DNA of 36,823 bases from Bacteroidales bacterium (lineage in GTDB: Bacteria; Bacteroidota; Bacteroidia; Bacteroidales; UBA932): NCBI GenBank assembly GCA_017447265.1, contig JAFSOA010000004.1:1-36823 (forward strand). The letters are read 5' to 3'. Below the pieces are notes generated by a model. That model did not search any database, was not told where the DNA came from, and was given only the letters and a program-made list of their open reading frames with translations. Numbering within the stretch: the first letter of the stretch is position 1; each line of letters begins with the position of its first letter. Position numbers and translations under genes: made by a program. Positions 23,550 through 35,198 of this stretch are shown here, one piece after another.

Positions 23550-24922
23550 CGGGCAATCGGCTGATGGTCCATGGCCTTGAGCGTATGGAGAACGACAGGC
23601 ACGGCAAAAAGGAAGGAACAGATATCGGCCAGCGCCTGGGAAATCTCAACGCCCGGAAAGCCCCACAGGGCGTGTCCGATGAACAGGGCGGGCAGGAAGA
23701 AGATACCCTGCCGGGAAGAAGCCATGATGATGGCCGGAATGGTCTTTCGAATGTTTTGCAAATACATGTTGGCCAGCACGATAAAACCGGTCAGCGGGAA
23801 ACTGTAGCACTGATAGCGGAGCACCTCTCCGCCGATGCGGATTACTTCAGGATCGTCGGCCCGGAACAGGGAGACCAGCGGCTCGGCAAAGTACCAGCCC
23901 AGCAGCGCCAGCACTGCGCAGTAAACCGTTGATACACTGCAACTGTGCCAGTAGGCCTTACGGACACGGTCGAACAGGCCGGCTCCATAGTTGAAGCCGC
24001 ACACGGGCTGGAAACCCTGCCCATAGCCGATCATCGCGGCGCATGCCAGCATCGTGATGCGGTTCACAATCGAAAAGGCAGCAATCGCCTCGTCACCGTA
24101 GTTCGATGCCAGCTGGTTCAGGCAGATGGCCGAAAGGCTCATCAGGCCTTGACGGGCCAGTGATGGAAGACCGCCGGCGGCAATGTCGCGATAGCGACGC
24201 AGCGTCGGCTTGAAATGCCGGGGACGGATGGGAAGAGAGCCCTTCTTCCCGATCATGCTCACGATCACCACGAAACCGATGGCCTGCGAGATGGCCGTCG
24301 CCATGCCGGCGCCGCGGATTCCCAGGCCGAAGCCGAAAATCAGCACCGGATCGAGGATGATATTGAGCACGGCGCCCGACACGATGCCGATCATCGAGAG
24401 CAGGGCGTTGCCTTGGTGCCGCATCTGGTTGTTAAGCGTGAAGGTGCCCATGATGAAGGGCGTGCCGATCAGGACATATTGGAAATAGTCGACGGCATAG
24501 GGCATGATGGTGTCCGTCGAGCCCAGCAGCGCCAGGAGCGGCCGCATGACCAGGAAACTCGCGCCCGCCAGAAAAAGGCCAGTCAGGATGGAAGAGCCGA
24601 GTCCGACCGCGGCCATCTCTTCGGCGTCGACCGTCTCCCGGCGGCCCAGTGCGCGGGAAATGTAGTTGCCCGAACCCTGGCCGAAAAAGATGGCCAGCGA
24701 CTGGATCAGCACCATATAGGCATACACGATGCCCATGGCGGCTACCGACGGGGTGTTGATCTGCCCGATAAAGAAGGTATCGGCCAGATTGTAGATGCCC
24801 GAGACCAGCATGCTCACGATGGAAGGGATTGCCATGGCGGTGACCAGCCGACCGACCGGCTGCGTTGTCATCCGGACGAATTTGGCGTCCTGTTCCAGTG
24901 CTCTTTGGGCTGTCTTGGACAT
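23546..24922 (-). CDS. MATE-family efflux transporter
   Basis: A 458-residue protein with about twelve membrane helices in two halves. It begins at ATG 24922 (MSKTAQRALEQDAKF); reading further upstream would cross the divergent ATPase promoter and start codon. Family features: P-S-I-V-S-M-L-V-S-G-I-Y-N-L-A-D-T-F-F-I-G in helix 1-2, G-Q-G-S-G-N-Y-I-S-R-A-L-G-R-R-E, and in the second half a repeated M-x-x-x-Y-G-Q-G-F-Q-P-V-x-G-F-N-Y-G-A. MATE proteins exchange drugs or metabolites for Na+ or H+. Substrate is unknown. It is divergent from the V-ATPase operon with an 87-nt gap. Confidence 0.9.
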   Translation of the reverse strand: MSKTAQRALEQDAKFVRMTTQPVGRLVTAMAIPSIVSMLVSGIYNLADTFFIGQINTPSVAAMGIVYAYMVLIQSLAIFFGQGSGNYISRALGRRETVDAEEMAAVGLGSSILTGLFLAGASFLVMRPLLALLGSTDTIMPYAVDYFQYVLIGTPFIMGTFTLNNQMRHQGNALLSMIGIVSGAVLNIILDPVLIFGFGLGIRGAGMATAISQAIGFVVIVSMIGKKGSLPIRPRHFKPTLRRYRDIAAGGLPSLARQGLMSLSAICLNQLASNYGDEAIAAFSIVNRITMLACAAMIGYGQGFQPVCGFNYGAGLFDRVRKAYWHSCSVSTVYCAVLALLGWYFAEPLVSLFRADDPEVIRIGGEVLRYQCYSFPLTGFIVLANMYLQNIRKTIPAIIMASSRQGIFFLPALFIGHALWGFPGVEISQALADICSFLFAVPVVLHTLKAMDHQPIAR

Positions 24923-24964
24923 GCTCGTTCTCGAATCAATATGTAAAAATACGAAATTTCTTTG

Positions 24965-24972
24965 TAATTTTG
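24965..24972 (+). promoter_or_regulatory. -7 box for the V-type ATPase operon
   Basis: TAATTTTG at 24965-24972 matches TAnnTTTG; the ATG of subunit E is 37 nt later. No clear -33 box at 19-21 bp. Overall weak but well placed. Confidence 0.45.
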
Positions 24973-25009
24973 CTGGATAGACACGAACACAAAAAAACAC
25001 GGACACCCT

Positions 25010-25624
25010 ATGCAGGATAAATTGCAAGAATTGACGGACCGTTTGTACAAGGAAGGTTTGTCGAAAGGCCGTCAGGAGGCGGACGCTTTGCTCGCCAAAG
25101 CCAAGGCCGAAGCCAAGGAGATTGTCGACAAGGCGAATGCCGAAGCGAAAGCCATCGTGGCCGCGGCAGAAAAGAAAGCCGCTGAAACCCGCACCACCGT
25201 CGAAGGAGACCTCAAGATGGCCGCCACACAGACCATTTCCGCCGTGCAGCAGCAGGTCGAGAACATGATCATCACCCAGGCTGTCGCCAAACCGGTCGGG
25301 GCCGCACTTTCCGACGAAAAGTTCGTCAAAGAACTGATCGCCACGGTGGTCAAAGCGTTCAATGCCGCCAATCCCGACGGTCAGGAACTCGACGTCATCC
25401 TCCCCCTCCAGGCAAAGAATGCACTGGAACAGGCCTTCAACAATGAGATGGTCAAAGATCTGTCGAAAGGCATCGAGGTGAAGAATGTCAAAGGCCTGGC
25501 GAACGGCTTCAAGATCGGCCCCAAGGACGGCGGCTACCAGATCAGTTTTACGGGAGACGACTTCGCCGCCCTCATCGGCGAATACCTCCGTCCGGCTTCC
25601 AAGAAGATCCTCTTCGGCAAATAA
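25010..25624 (+). CDS. V-type ATPase subunit E (peripheral stalk)
   Basis: A 204-residue protein. The first ~100 residues are a long charged, Ala-rich helix (E-A-D-A-L-L-A-K-A-K-A-E-A-K-E-I), suited to the stalk that holds the catalytic head still. The C-terminal half is a mixed domain ending A-A-L-I-G-E-Y-L-R-P. It opens the operon and overlaps the next gene by one base (TAATG). The sequence is low in conserved motifs, so the call depends on helix pattern, length and gene order, which agree well. Confidence 0.85.
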   Translation: MQDKLQELTDRLYKEGLSKGRQEADALLAKAKAEAKEIVDKANAEAKAIVAAAEKKAAETRTTVEGDLKMAATQTISAVQQQVENMIITQAVAKPVGAALSDEKFVKELIATVVKAFNAANPDGQELDVILPLQAKNALEQAFNNEMVKDLSKGIEVKNVKGLANGFKIGPKDGGYQISFTGDDFAALIGEYLRPASKKILFGK

Positions 25625-26187
25625 TGGCGAATTATCCCTATATCATCGCCAGCTTCCCCGACATGGTGCTCGACTACGAGCGGCACCCCGTCGACGAGAA
25701 GGCTGTCGTCGAAGAAGTGAAAGGCTTGCTCTCCGAAAGCGACGGAAAACTGGTGGACTGGCTGGAATCCGGGCTTGAAGGCTCAAAGCTCAAGCCTCAT
25801 TTCTACCGGGGCATCCGCCAGACCGGCTGCCGTTTCCTCGTCGAGTGGTTCGACTTCGACCGCCAGTTGCGCCTGGCCAAGGTCGACTATCTGGAAAACA
25901 AGCCGTACCAGGTGGATTTCCCCGAATTGGAGAAGGCCGCCATCGTTTTTCAGGTGGACAACCTTGCCCAACGGGAGAAACTGCTCGACCGGCTGATGTG
26001 GGACAAAGCCGCCGAACTGGTGGAATTCGACGTGTTTACCATCGACACGATCCTGTCGCTGCTGGTGCGGCTCCATATCGCCGCCCGCTGGAGCCGGCTC
26101 GATCCGAACGCGGGCGCCAGCCTCTTCCAGCAGTTTGTCGATGAAGTGAGGGGGACTTTCCAAGGAATCAACGCTGAACAATTATAA
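25624..26187 (+). CDS. DUF2764 protein of the V-ATPase operon
   Basis: A 187-residue protein beginning M-A-N-Y-P-Y-I-I-A-S-F-P-D-M-V-L-D. The N-Y-x-Y-x-x-A-S-x-P opening and position between subunits E and A are typical of DUF2764, seen only in such operons of Bacteroidota and relatives. Canonical operons have subunit C in this place, which couples stalk to K ring; DUF2764 is a candidate to fill that role, by position only. No membrane segment or catalytic motif. Its start shares a base with the subunit E stop. Confidence 0.85.
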   Translation: MANYPYIIASFPDMVLDYERHPVDEKAVVEEVKGLLSESDGKLVDWLESGLEGSKLKPHFYRGIRQTGCRFLVEWFDFDRQLRLAKVDYLENKPYQVDFPELEKAAIVFQVDNLAQREKLLDRLMWDKAAELVEFDVFTIDTILSLLVRLHIAARWSRLDPNAGASLFQQFVDEVRGTFQGINAEQL

Positions 26188-26197
26188 AGTATAGATA

Positions 26198-27949
26198 ATG
26201 AAAGCAACAGGTATAGTTACCGGTATCATCTCCAACCTGGTGACAGTGCGTTTTGAAGGCGACGTAGCGCAGAATGAGATCTGCTACATCACGCATGGCG
26301 ACACCCGGCTGATGGCCGAAGTCATCAAAGTGTCGGGCAAGAACGCATTCGTGCAGGTGTATGAGAGTACGCGCGGCCTGCGTCAGGGCGACAAAGTGGA
26401 GTTCGAAGGGCACATGCTCGAGGTACAGCTCGGCCCGGGTCTCCTCTCCAGCAGCTACGACGGCCTGCAGAACAACCTCGCCACGATGGAAGGGGTGTTT
26501 CTCAAACGTGGTGAATACACCGCCCCGCTGGACCACGCCAAAGTCTGGCATTTCACACCCATCGCCAAGCCGGACGACACCGTTTATGCAGCGGACTGGC
26601 TGGGCGAAGTGAAGGAAGGCTGGCTGCCGCACAAAATCATGGTCCCCTTCTCTTTCAAGGGCGAATACACCGTCAAGTCGGTCGCGCCGGAAGGCGACTA
26701 CAAGATTGACGACACGATGGCCGTGCTGACCGACGCACAGGGAGAAGAGCATATCGTGACGATGGTGCAGAAATGGCCCGTGAAAGTGGCCGTCGGCGGC
26801 TATGTCGAGAAACCCCGCCCCTACCGCATCATGGAAACGGGGGTCCGCTGCATGGACACCCTCAACCCCATCGCCGAAGGCGGTACCGGTTTCATCCCGG
26901 GTCCGTTCGGCTGCGGCAAGACCGTGCTGCAGCACGCCATCGCCAAGCAGGGCGACGCCGACATCATCGTCATGGCGGCCTGCGGCGAGCGTGCCAACGA
27001 GGTGGTGGAGATTTTTGCCGAATTCCCGGAGCTGATCGACCCGCACACGGGCCGTCACCTGATGGAACGCACCACCATCATCTGCAACACGTCGAACATG
27101 CCGGTCGCCGCACGTGAAGCCTCCGTCTACACCGCGATGACCCTCTGCGAATACTACCGCGCCATGGGCCTGAAAGCCCTGCTGCTGGCCGACTCCACCT
27201 CCCGCTGGGCACAGGCGCTGCGCGAGATGAGCAACCGCATGGAGGAACTCCCGGGCGCCGACGCTTTCCCGGTGGACCTGAGTGCCATCATCTCGAACTT
27301 CTACGCCCGCGCCGGCATCGTAAAACTGCGCAACGGGCAGACAGGCGCCGTGACCTTCATCGGCACCGTGTCTCCGGCCGGCGGTAACCTCAAGGAGCCT
27401 GTGACTGAGTCAACAAAGAAAGCAGCCCGCTGCTTCTACTCGCTGTCCCAGGCCCGCGCCGACAAGAAGCGATACCCGGCCGTCGACCCCATCGACTCCT
27501 ACTCCAAGTATCTCGAATATCCCGAGGTGGCCGAATACCTCCAGGAACGCGTCGGCAAAGACTGGGTGGAGAAAGTGAACCGCGCGAAGAACCTGATCCG
27601 CCGCGGCAAGGAAATCGCCGAGCAGATCAACATCCTCGGCGATGACGGCGTGCCCATCAGCTACCACGAGCAGTTCTGGAAGAGCGAGCTCATCGACTTC
27701 GTCATCCTGCAGCAGGACGCCTTCGACCCCATCGACTCCCTCTGTCCCATGGAGCGCCAGGAATACATGCTCTCGCTCGTCCTGAACGTATGTGACGTAC
27801 CCTTCCAGTTCGACAATTACGAACAGTGCGCATCCCATTATAAAGAGATCATCAACGTTCTCCGCCAGATGAACTATTCCGAGTTCAAGAGCGAACAGTT
27901 CAACCAGTATCTTGAACAGCTTAATACCCTTTTGTCCCATGAGCAGTAA
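26198..27949 (+). CDS. V-type ATPase catalytic subunit A
   Basis: A 583-residue catalytic subunit. The P-loop is G-P-F-G-C-G-K-T-V-L-Q (about 232-242). A-C-G-E-R-A-N-E-V follows, with the catalytic Glu, then A-D-S-T-S-R-W-A-Q-A-L-R-E and the long non-homologous insert before the P-loop that marks A/V types. Length is standard. It overlaps the subunit B start by eleven bases. Hydrolysis or synthesis direction cannot be read from sequence. Confidence 0.97.
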   Translation: MKATGIVTGIISNLVTVRFEGDVAQNEICYITHGDTRLMAEVIKVSGKNAFVQVYESTRGLRQGDKVEFEGHMLEVQLGPGLLSSSYDGLQNNLATMEGVFLKRGEYTAPLDHAKVWHFTPIAKPDDTVYAADWLGEVKEGWLPHKIMVPFSFKGEYTVKSVAPEGDYKIDDTMAVLTDAQGEEHIVTMVQKWPVKVAVGGYVEKPRPYRIMETGVRCMDTLNPIAEGGTGFIPGPFGCGKTVLQHAIAKQGDADIIVMAACGERANEVVEIFAEFPELIDPHTGRHLMERTTIICNTSNMPVAAREASVYTAMTLCEYYRAMGLKALLLADSTSRWAQALREMSNRMEELPGADAFPVDLSAIISNFYARAGIVKLRNGQTGAVTFIGTVSPAGGNLKEPVTESTKKAARCFYSLSQARADKKRYPAVDPIDSYSKYLEYPEVAEYLQERVGKDWVEKVNRAKNLIRRGKEIAEQINILGDDGVPISYHEQFWKSELIDFVILQQDAFDPIDSLCPMERQEYMLSLVLNVCDVPFQFDNYEQCASHYKEIINVLRQMNYSEFKSEQFNQYLEQLNTLLSHEQ

Positions 27950-29261
27950 AGCATTCCAGAGAACCTATACCCGGCTTGAAGCCATCACCAAGGCGACGGT
28001 GACCCTGCACGCACAGGGTGTCAGCAACGATGAGCTGGCCACGGTCGACGGCCGCCTCGCGCAGGTGGTCAAGATGAAAGGTGACCTGATCACCCTGCAG
28101 GTATTCTCGGGTACGGAGGGTATCCCGACCAACGCCGAAGTGCTCTTTCACGGTGAACCGCCGACGCTCCAGGTAAGCGACGCGCTCGCCGGCCGTTTCT
28201 TCAACGCCTACGGCGACCCCATCGACGGCGGCCCGCGCGTGGAAGGCGAACGCCGCCAGATCGGCGGTCCGTCCGTCAACCCGTACAAGCGCAAACAGCC
28301 CTCGCAGCTCATCCCGACCGGCATCGCCGGCATCGACCTGAACAACACCCTGGTCTCCGGCCAGAAGATTCCGTTCTTCGCCGACCCGGACCAGCCCTAT
28401 AATGCCGTGATGGCCCAGGTGGCCCTCCGCGCCGACGTAGACAAGATCATCCTCGGCGGCATGGGCCTTTCGAACGACGACTATCTCTACTTCCGTCACG
28501 AATTCGAAAGCGCCGGCGCCCTCAACAAAATCATCAGTTTCGTCAATACCACGGAGCAACCGCCGGTGGAGCGGCTGCTGATTCCCGACATGGCACTGAC
28601 GGCGGCCGAGTATTTCGCCGTCGATAAGAACGAGAAAGTGCTGGTGCTGCTGACCGACATGACGCTCTACGCGGACGCGCTGAGTATCGTGAGCAACCGC
28701 ATGGACCAGATTCCTTCGAAAGACTCGATGCCCGGCTCGCTCTATTCCGACCTGGCCAAGATCTACGAGAAGGCCGTGCAGCTGCCGAGCGGCGGTTCCA
28801 TCACCATCATCGCCGTCACCACGCTGAACGACGGCGACATCACCCACGCCATTCCCGACAACACGGGTTACATCACGGAAGGCCAGCTCTACCTGCGCGC
28901 CGACACCGACACGGGCAAGGTCATCATCGACCCGTTCCGTTCCCTCTCCCGCCTGAAACAGCTCGTACAGGGCAAGCAGACCCGCGAGGACCACTCCCAG
29001 GTGATGAACGCCTCCGTTCGTCTCTACGCCGATGCACAGAACGCCAAGACCAAGCTGGAGAACGGTTTCGACCTGTCCGACTACGATCGTCGCTGCCTCG
29101 ACTACGCGAAGGACTACGCCGTGGAGATCCTGTCGATTGACGTGAACATCGGCCTGACCCAGATGCTCGACACCTGCTGGAAGATTTTCGCCAAGTATTT
29201 CAGCAAGGCAGAGACGGGCATCAAACAGGCGATGATCGACAAATACTGGCCTGCAGACTAA
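27939..29261 (+). CDS. V-type ATPase subunit B
   Basis: A 440-residue regulatory, non-catalytic nucleotide subunit. The ATG at 27939 (MSSKAFQRTYTRL) overlaps the end of subunit A; an upstream in-frame ATG is less likely because the family starts like this. Y-T-R-L-E-A-I, G-R-F-F-N-A-Y-G-D-P-I-D-G-G, L-V-S-G-Q-K-I-P-F-F-A in place of a P-loop, and V-L-L-T-D-M-T are diagnostic. Standard length. Confidence 0.96.
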   Translation: MSSKAFQRTYTRLEAITKATVTLHAQGVSNDELATVDGRLAQVVKMKGDLITLQVFSGTEGIPTNAEVLFHGEPPTLQVSDALAGRFFNAYGDPIDGGPRVEGERRQIGGPSVNPYKRKQPSQLIPTGIAGIDLNNTLVSGQKIPFFADPDQPYNAVMAQVALRADVDKIILGGMGLSNDDYLYFRHEFESAGALNKIISFVNTTEQPPVERLLIPDMALTAAEYFAVDKNEKVLVLLTDMTLYADALSIVSNRMDQIPSKDSMPGSLYSDLAKIYEKAVQLPSGGSITIIAVTTLNDGDITHAIPDNTGYITEGQLYLRADTDTGKVIIDPFRSLSRLKQLVQGKQTREDHSQVMNASVRLYADAQNAKTKLENGFDLSDYDRRCLDYAKDYAVEILSIDVNIGLTQMLDTCWKIFAKYFSKAETGIKQAMIDKYWPAD

Positions 29262-29264
29262 CGT

Positions 29265-29869
29265 ATGGCGATCAAGTTTCAATATAACAAGACATCCCTG
29301 ACCAACCTCGGCAAACAGCTGAAGGTCCGCCAGAATGCGCTCCCGACCCTCAAGAACAAGGAGTCGGCCCTGCGCGTGAGCGTGATCACGGCCAAGGCCG
29401 AATCGGAACGGCTTCAGCGCGAACTGGAAAAAGCCCTCGCGACCTACGACTACATGGCCGGGCTCTGGAATGAGTTCGAACCCGGGCTGATAGCCGTGAA
29501 AGATGTGGAACTGGCCGTTGTCAAGGTGGCCGGCGTCCGCACACCGGAGCTCAAGCAGGTCATCTACGAGGTCAAGCCGTTCGACACCTTTTCCAAGCCG
29601 ATGTGGTTCAGCGAAGGTGTGGCGATCCTCAAGAAACTGGCCCAGCTCGGCATTGAGAGCGAGATCTACGCCGAGAAAAGCCGGATCCTGGAATTCCAAC
29701 GCAAAAAGACCACCCAGAAGGTGAATCTCTACGAGAAAGTCCAGATTCCGGGCTACCAGGAAGCCATCCGGAAGATCAAGCGCTTCATGGAGGACGAGGA
29801 GAACCTGTCCAAGGCTTCCCAGAAGATTGTCAAGACCCGTCACCAGCAAGAAGAAGAGGAGGAAGAAGC

Positions 29870-29873
<4 letters not shown>
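29265..29873 (+). CDS. V-type ATPase subunit D (central stalk)
   Basis: A 202-residue protein with long N- and C-terminal helices, beginning M-A-I-K-F-Q-Y-N-K-T-S-L, a typical opening for this family, and ending in a Glu-rich tail. It is the rotating shaft in the A/B head. It overlaps subunit I by four bases (ATGA). Subunit F, which normally binds D, is not in the operon. Confidence 0.92.
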
Positions 29874-32114
<2,241 letters not shown>

Positions 32115-32127
32115 AGCAACCCGGGCC

Positions 32128-33786
32128 ATGCGACGAGTTTTCCTGACCTTGATCCTGACGCTGTCGGTGACAGCCGGATATGCCTGTACCAACCTGATCG
32201 TGACGAAAGGAGCGTCTGCCGACGGCTCCGTCATGGTGACCTATGCGGCGGATTCCTACACCCGCTACGGCACGCTGGTCCACTACCCGGCCGGCAAGCA
32301 CAAGGCGGGAGAGATGCGCCGCATCCTGCAATGGGGCCAGGACCATTACCTGGGCGAGATTCCCGAAGCGCCGTACACCTACAACGTCATCGGCAACATG
32401 AACGAGCACCAGCTCGTCATCGGCGAGACCACCTGGGGCGGCCGTCCCGAACTGCGCGATCCGCAGGGCATCGTGGACTACGGCTCGCTGGAGTATATCT
32501 GCCTGCAACGCTGCAGGAAAGCCCGCGAAGCCATCGAACTCTTCGTCGCACTGGCCAACGAATTCGGCTACGCCTCTTCCGGCGAGTCGTTGAGCTTCGC
32601 CGATACCGAAGAGGCCTGGATCCTGGAAGTCATCGCCAAGAAACCCGACGTGGTGGACGGGGTGAATCGCAACAAAGGTGTCGTCTGGGTAGCGGTCCGC
32701 ATTCCGGACGGTTACATCTCCGCCCATGCCAACTGCGCCCGCATCACCACCTTCCCGAAAAACGACCCGGCCAATTGTATCTACGCGCCCGACGTCATCT
32801 CCCACGCCCGGGAAATCGGCATCTACAGCGGCACTGACGAGGATTTCAGCTTCGCCGACACCTATTGCCCGCTCTCCTTCTCGCTGATGCGCAACTGCGA
32901 GGCCCGCGTCTGGAGTTTCTTCAACCGCTGGGGCGATCTCGACATGAACCCGTATCTCGATTTCGCCATGGCCGACAATCCGAAGAACCGGATGCCGCTC
33001 TATGTCAAGCCCAAAGGGAAACTCTCCGTGCTCGACCTGGCGACGATGATGCGCGACCACTACGAAGGAACGCCCTTCGACATGACGACTGACATCGGCG
33101 CCGGCAGCAACGAGACGCCCTATCGTTGGAAACAGAACGACTGGACGGTCGACGGTGTGCGGTATTCCAACGCCCGTCCCATCTGCACCCAGCAGACCGG
33201 TTTCTGGTTCGTGGCCCAGTGCCGCGGCTGGCTCCCTGACGCTGTAGGCGGCCTGTTCTGGTTTGCCGTCGACGATGCCGGCACCTCGGCCCTGACGCCG
33301 GTTTATTCTTCTTCCCGCGCCGTTTCCTGGCACTATGCGCTGGGCAATGGTTCCATGGTGGAATACTCCCCCACTTCGATGTTCTGGCTCAACAACCGCA
33401 TCGCCCAGTTCGCTTATCTGCGCTACAATCCGATAGGCCTGGAAGTCCAGGAAAAGATTGCGGCACACGAGCAGGAAATGGTGCAAAAAGTCGCGGCCTG
33501 CGACATAAAGGCCCTGGCCATCAAATCGGAGAAGAAGCGGCTTCAATTCCTGACGGATTTCTCCGTCCGGGAGGCCGATGCGCTCTTCGAGAAATGGGTG
33601 CTGCTCGACCAGTACCTGCTGTTGAAATACATGGACGGCACGGTGAAACGCCAGAATGAGGACGGCTCGTTCAAGACCAACGGCAGCGTCGACTACATTC
33701 CGGTATCACCCGACTGGCCGGGCTATAGTGAAAAATTCAAGCGTGCCATCGTCAACGACAACGGTGCCTTACTGAAAGTCCGATAA
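32128..33786 (+). CDS. C69-family dipeptidase, secreted
   Basis: A 552-residue peptidase of the C69/U34 group (PepD-like), N-terminal nucleophile fold. A signal peptide ends at G-Y-A, which leaves Cys20 (A-C-T-N-L-I-V-T-K-G-A-S-A-D-G-S) as the new N-terminal nucleophile. W-G-G-R-P-E-L, G-V-V-W-V-A-V-R-I-P-D-G-Y-I-S-A-H-A-N-x-A-R-I and D-M-N-P-Y are family blocks. It cleaves dipeptides in the periplasm. Short distance to subunit K suggests read-through from the ATPase operon. Confidence 0.92.
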   Translation: MRRVFLTLILTLSVTAGYACTNLIVTKGASADGSVMVTYAADSYTRYGTLVHYPAGKHKAGEMRRILQWGQDHYLGEIPEAPYTYNVIGNMNEHQLVIGETTWGGRPELRDPQGIVDYGSLEYICLQRCRKAREAIELFVALANEFGYASSGESLSFADTEEAWILEVIAKKPDVVDGVNRNKGVVWVAVRIPDGYISAHANCARITTFPKNDPANCIYAPDVISHAREIGIYSGTDEDFSFADTYCPLSFSLMRNCEARVWSFFNRWGDLDMNPYLDFAMADNPKNRMPLYVKPKGKLSVLDLATMMRDHYEGTPFDMTTDIGAGSNETPYRWKQNDWTVDGVRYSNARPICTQQTGFWFVAQCRGWLPDAVGGLFWFAVDDAGTSALTPVYSSSRAVSWHYALGNGSMVEYSPTSMFWLNNRIAQFAYLRYNPIGLEVQEKIAAHEQEMVQKVAACDIKALAIKSEKKRLQFLTDFSVREADALFEKWVLLDQYLLLKYMDGTVKRQNEDGSFKTNGSVDYIPVSPDWPGYSEKFKRAIVNDNGALLKVR

Positions 33787-33797
33787 ACACAAGAAGC

Positions 33798-35198
33798 ATG
33801 ATACGTCCCGTATATTTATGGAAAAAAGCGCAGGTCAGCCTGCACATGCGCCGGCGGAAACTGATCAACCTGGCATGGATCCAGGGCGTCCTCCTGTTGG
33901 CCTGCGTGGTCATCGCCATGCTGCTGGCCAACCTGCCGGCTACCCGTGACCTGTATTTCCATATTCTGGAGACCAGCCTGAGCATTTCTGTCCAGATGCC
34001 CGACGGACACGGCTTCATCTTCCCGGCCAACATGACTGTCGAAAAGTTCATCAACGACATCCTGATGGTCGTGTTTTTCTTTACCGTGGGCCTCGAAATC
34101 AAGCGGGAGATCATCAGTGGCGAGCTCAGCACCAGACAAAAGGCCATCATGCCGATCATTGCCGCTTTCGGTGGCGTGATCATGCCCGCGCTCATCTATT
34201 TCCTGGTCAATCACGGAACGGCTGCCGCGTCCGGATGGGGGATCCCGACGGCGACCGACATTGCCTTCGCCGTGGGCATCCTGGCCATACTGGGAAAACG
34301 CGTGCCGGTATCCCTGAAGGTGTTCCTGACGGCGCTCGCCATTGCCGACGACCTGATTGCTATCCTCGTCGTCGCCTTGTTCTACGGCGGCGCCATCAAT
34401 TTCACATGCCTCGGCTTTTCCGCCATTCTGCTCGTCTTTATCATCTGGATGAACATTACGGGCGAGAAAAGGCCCTGGTTCTATTTCATCCCGGCCATTG
34501 CCCTGTGGATTCTGTTCTACTATTCAGGCATTCACGCCACGATGTCCGGTGTTGTGATGGCCCTGCTCATTCCGATGCGTCCCCGTTATACCAAAGAGTA
34601 TTATTACCGGAAACGCAACATCTACCGGAAGCGGCTTGAAGAGAGTGACAAAACGCCCAGCAGCGAAGGATTCCCTAATTTTACACAGCGCACGGTCCTG
34701 TGGCGCCTCAGCAGCACATCCAAGGACTGCATCGGCCTCAGCTACCGGCTGGAGCACGCCCTGTCCCCCTGGGTCAGCTTTGTCATCATGCCTATCTTCG
34801 CCCTGGCCAACGCCGGTGTACGCATCAGCGACCCGGCATTCTTCAATATCTTCCAGTATTCCTCCGAACTGGGCAGCGTCGGTATGGGTATTTTCTTCGG
34901 CCTGCTGCTCGGCAAACCGATCGGCATATCCCTGGCCAGCTTCATCGCCGTGAAGGCCAAGATAGGCCAGATGCCGGCGCACGCGACCTGGAAACGGCTG
35001 ATCGCAGTCGCATGCCTCGGCGGTATCGGCTTTACGATGTCCATCTTTGTGGACACCCTCTCCTTTACCGACCAAAGTCCGGAAGTGACAGAGATGCTGC
35101 AGGACATGGGCAAAGTCGCCGTACTGATGGGCTCGCTTTGCGCCGGCCTGCTCGGTTCCCTGCTGATCTTGTGGGAAACCCGCAAAAAAGAAAGCTAA
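33798..35198 (+). CDS. nhaA: Na+/H+ antiporter NhaA
   Basis: A 466-residue antiporter with about twelve helices. F-F-F-T-V-G-L-E-I-K-R-E, P-T-A-T-D-I-A-F-A-V-G-I (Asp of helix IV, Asp133 in E. coli) and A-I-A-D-D-L-I-A-I (the Asp pair of helix V, Asp163/164) are intact. E. coli NhaA has 388 residues; here the excess is a charged insert after helix VIII (about residues 255-305), typical of Bacteroidales forms. It exports Na+ in return for H+, consistent with the sodium theme of the window. The stop overlaps the convergent serpin stop by three bases. Confidence 0.94.
   Translation: MIRPVYLWKKAQVSLHMRRRKLINLAWIQGVLLLACVVIAMLLANLPATRDLYFHILETSLSISVQMPDGHGFIFPANMTVEKFINDILMVVFFFTVGLEIKREIISGELSTRQKAIMPIIAAFGGVIMPALIYFLVNHGTAAASGWGIPTATDIAFAVGILAILGKRVPVSLKVFLTALAIADDLIAILVVALFYGGAINFTCLGFSAILLVFIIWMNITGEKRPWFYFIPAIALWILFYYSGIHATMSGVVMALLIPMRPRYTKEYYYRKRNIYRKRLEESDKTPSSEGFPNFTQRTVLWRLSSTSKDCIGLSYRLEHALSPWVSFVIMPIFALANAGVRISDPAFFNIFQYSSELGSVGMGIFFGLLLGKPIGISLASFIAVKAKIGQMPAHATWKRLIAVACLGGIGFTMSIFVDTLSFTDQSPEVTEMLQDMGKVAVLMGSLCAGLLGSLLILWETRKKES

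Noticed and set aside
27921-29849. 642-codon open frame antisense to V-ATPase B and D
   Set aside because: Same reason: long open antisense frame caused by codon bias of real genes; no signal or motif.
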